A stretch of 5,670 bases of DNA, taken from assembly GCA_021162325.1 (NCBI GenBank), contig JAGGYV010000298.1, forward strand, positions 1 to 5,670, in the 5' to 3' direction. Origin of the DNA: Desulfobacteraceae bacterium. GTDB taxonomy: Bacteria > Desulfobacterota > Desulfobacteria > Desulfobacterales > Desulfosalsimonadaceae. The notes beneath the pieces were generated by a model, which was not told where the DNA came from, ran no database searches, and saw only the letters and a list, made by a program, of their open reading frames with translations. A program made the translations under genes and the position numbers. This document shows, in pieces, positions 5,548-5,670 of the stretch (its first letter is position 1; each line of letters opens with the position of its first letter).

Positions 5548-5622
5548 TAATCATTCTCTGCCAGTGGCAGTAGAATCTATAAAGGCCTCCGCTGAGCCAG
5601 CCTGGCAAATCAGCGGTTTTTT
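5548..5622 (+). ncRNA. Candidate small RNA with two hairpins
   Basis: If the promoter at 5516-5541 is used, the transcript would be about 75 nt. Hairpin 1 is ATTCT-CTGCC (5553-5562) with GGCAG-AGAAT (5566-5576), loop AGT and one bulged T. Hairpin 2 is CCGCTGA-GCCA (5589-5599) with TGGC-TCAGCGG (5603-5616), a GCC loop and a three-A bulge, followed by TTTTTT. No start codon with a ribosome binding site lies within it. I do not recognise a known RNA family. The unit is inferred only from promoter, structure and terminator in the right order. Confidence 0.38.
5589..5622 (+). terminator. Intrinsic terminator
   Basis: The perfect 7-bp outer stem CCGCTGA/TCAGCGG with an inner GCCA/TGGC stem is followed at once by six T (5617-5622). 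There is no plus-strand gene for more than 1.5 kb upstream, so it would end the candidate small RNA or antisense transcription. On the minus strand the stem is followed by AGGCCTTT, a poor U tract, although it could still help end a transcript arriving from the right. Confidence 0.65.
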
Positions 5623-5670
5623 ACCCAGATGGTGTCTTTGCGTAATTCTTCCCCGTTAAGGAATTCCCCA
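5610..5670 (-). CDS. Possible C-terminal end of a minus-strand gene entering from the right edge
   Basis: A minus-strand frame open to the window edge reads GEFLNGEELRKDTIWVKNR and stops at TGA 5612-5610. The composition is protein-like, but nineteen codons can be open by chance. The stop would lie inside the terminator hairpin at 5589-5622, and the T run there would encode the lysine-asparagine of the tail. No family can be assigned. Confidence 0.3.
   Translation of the reverse strand, partial: GEFLNGEELRKDTIWVKNR

Overview
This 5.7 kb bacterial chromosomal window holds three complete genes, the 3' end of a fourth, possibly the last codons of a fifth, and an unusual density of short palindromic repeat elements. 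The style of the repeats, the mixed base composition and the protein types suggest an anaerobic Desulfobacterota (deltaproteobacterial) genome. That assignment is inference from recall, not from a search.

Layout: (1) 1-663 (+) is the C-terminal helicase lobe of a SNF2-family ATPase, cut by the window edge. (2) 664-1012 is non-coding and mostly occupied by a MITE/REP-like palindromic element (about 694-884) and a second, unrelated short palindrome (911-940). (3) 1013-3481 (+) is an 822-residue protein of unknown function with a helical N-terminal region, a four-cysteine zinc ribbon, TPR-like repeats and a C-terminal SEC-C metal-binding motif. It is followed by tandem hairpins ending in a clear intrinsic terminator at 3550-3577. 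(4) 3589-4350 (-) is hisF, the cyclase subunit of imidazole glycerol phosphate synthase, convergent with the SEC-C gene and with no other his gene in view. (5) 4379-4533 is a second type of MITE-like element with terminal inverted repeats, placed just upstream of hisF. (6) 4603-5169 (-) is a 188-residue protein with an eight-cysteine N-terminus. (7) 5212-5297 is a shorter, inverted copy of the element at 694-884. (8) 5298-5670 has no complete gene. It carries a possible promoter and two hairpins, the second followed by six T, which could be a small RNA unit of about 75 nt. A short open frame enters from the right edge on the minus strand.

The genes do not form an obvious pathway or operon. 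Two encode cysteine-rich, probably zinc-binding proteins of unknown role and one is amino-acid biosynthesis. I see no convincing defence system, CRISPR array, tRNA or rRNA. The strongest unusual signal is the repeat family whose hairpins keep an identical 9-nt loop while a stem pair changes in a compensatory way.
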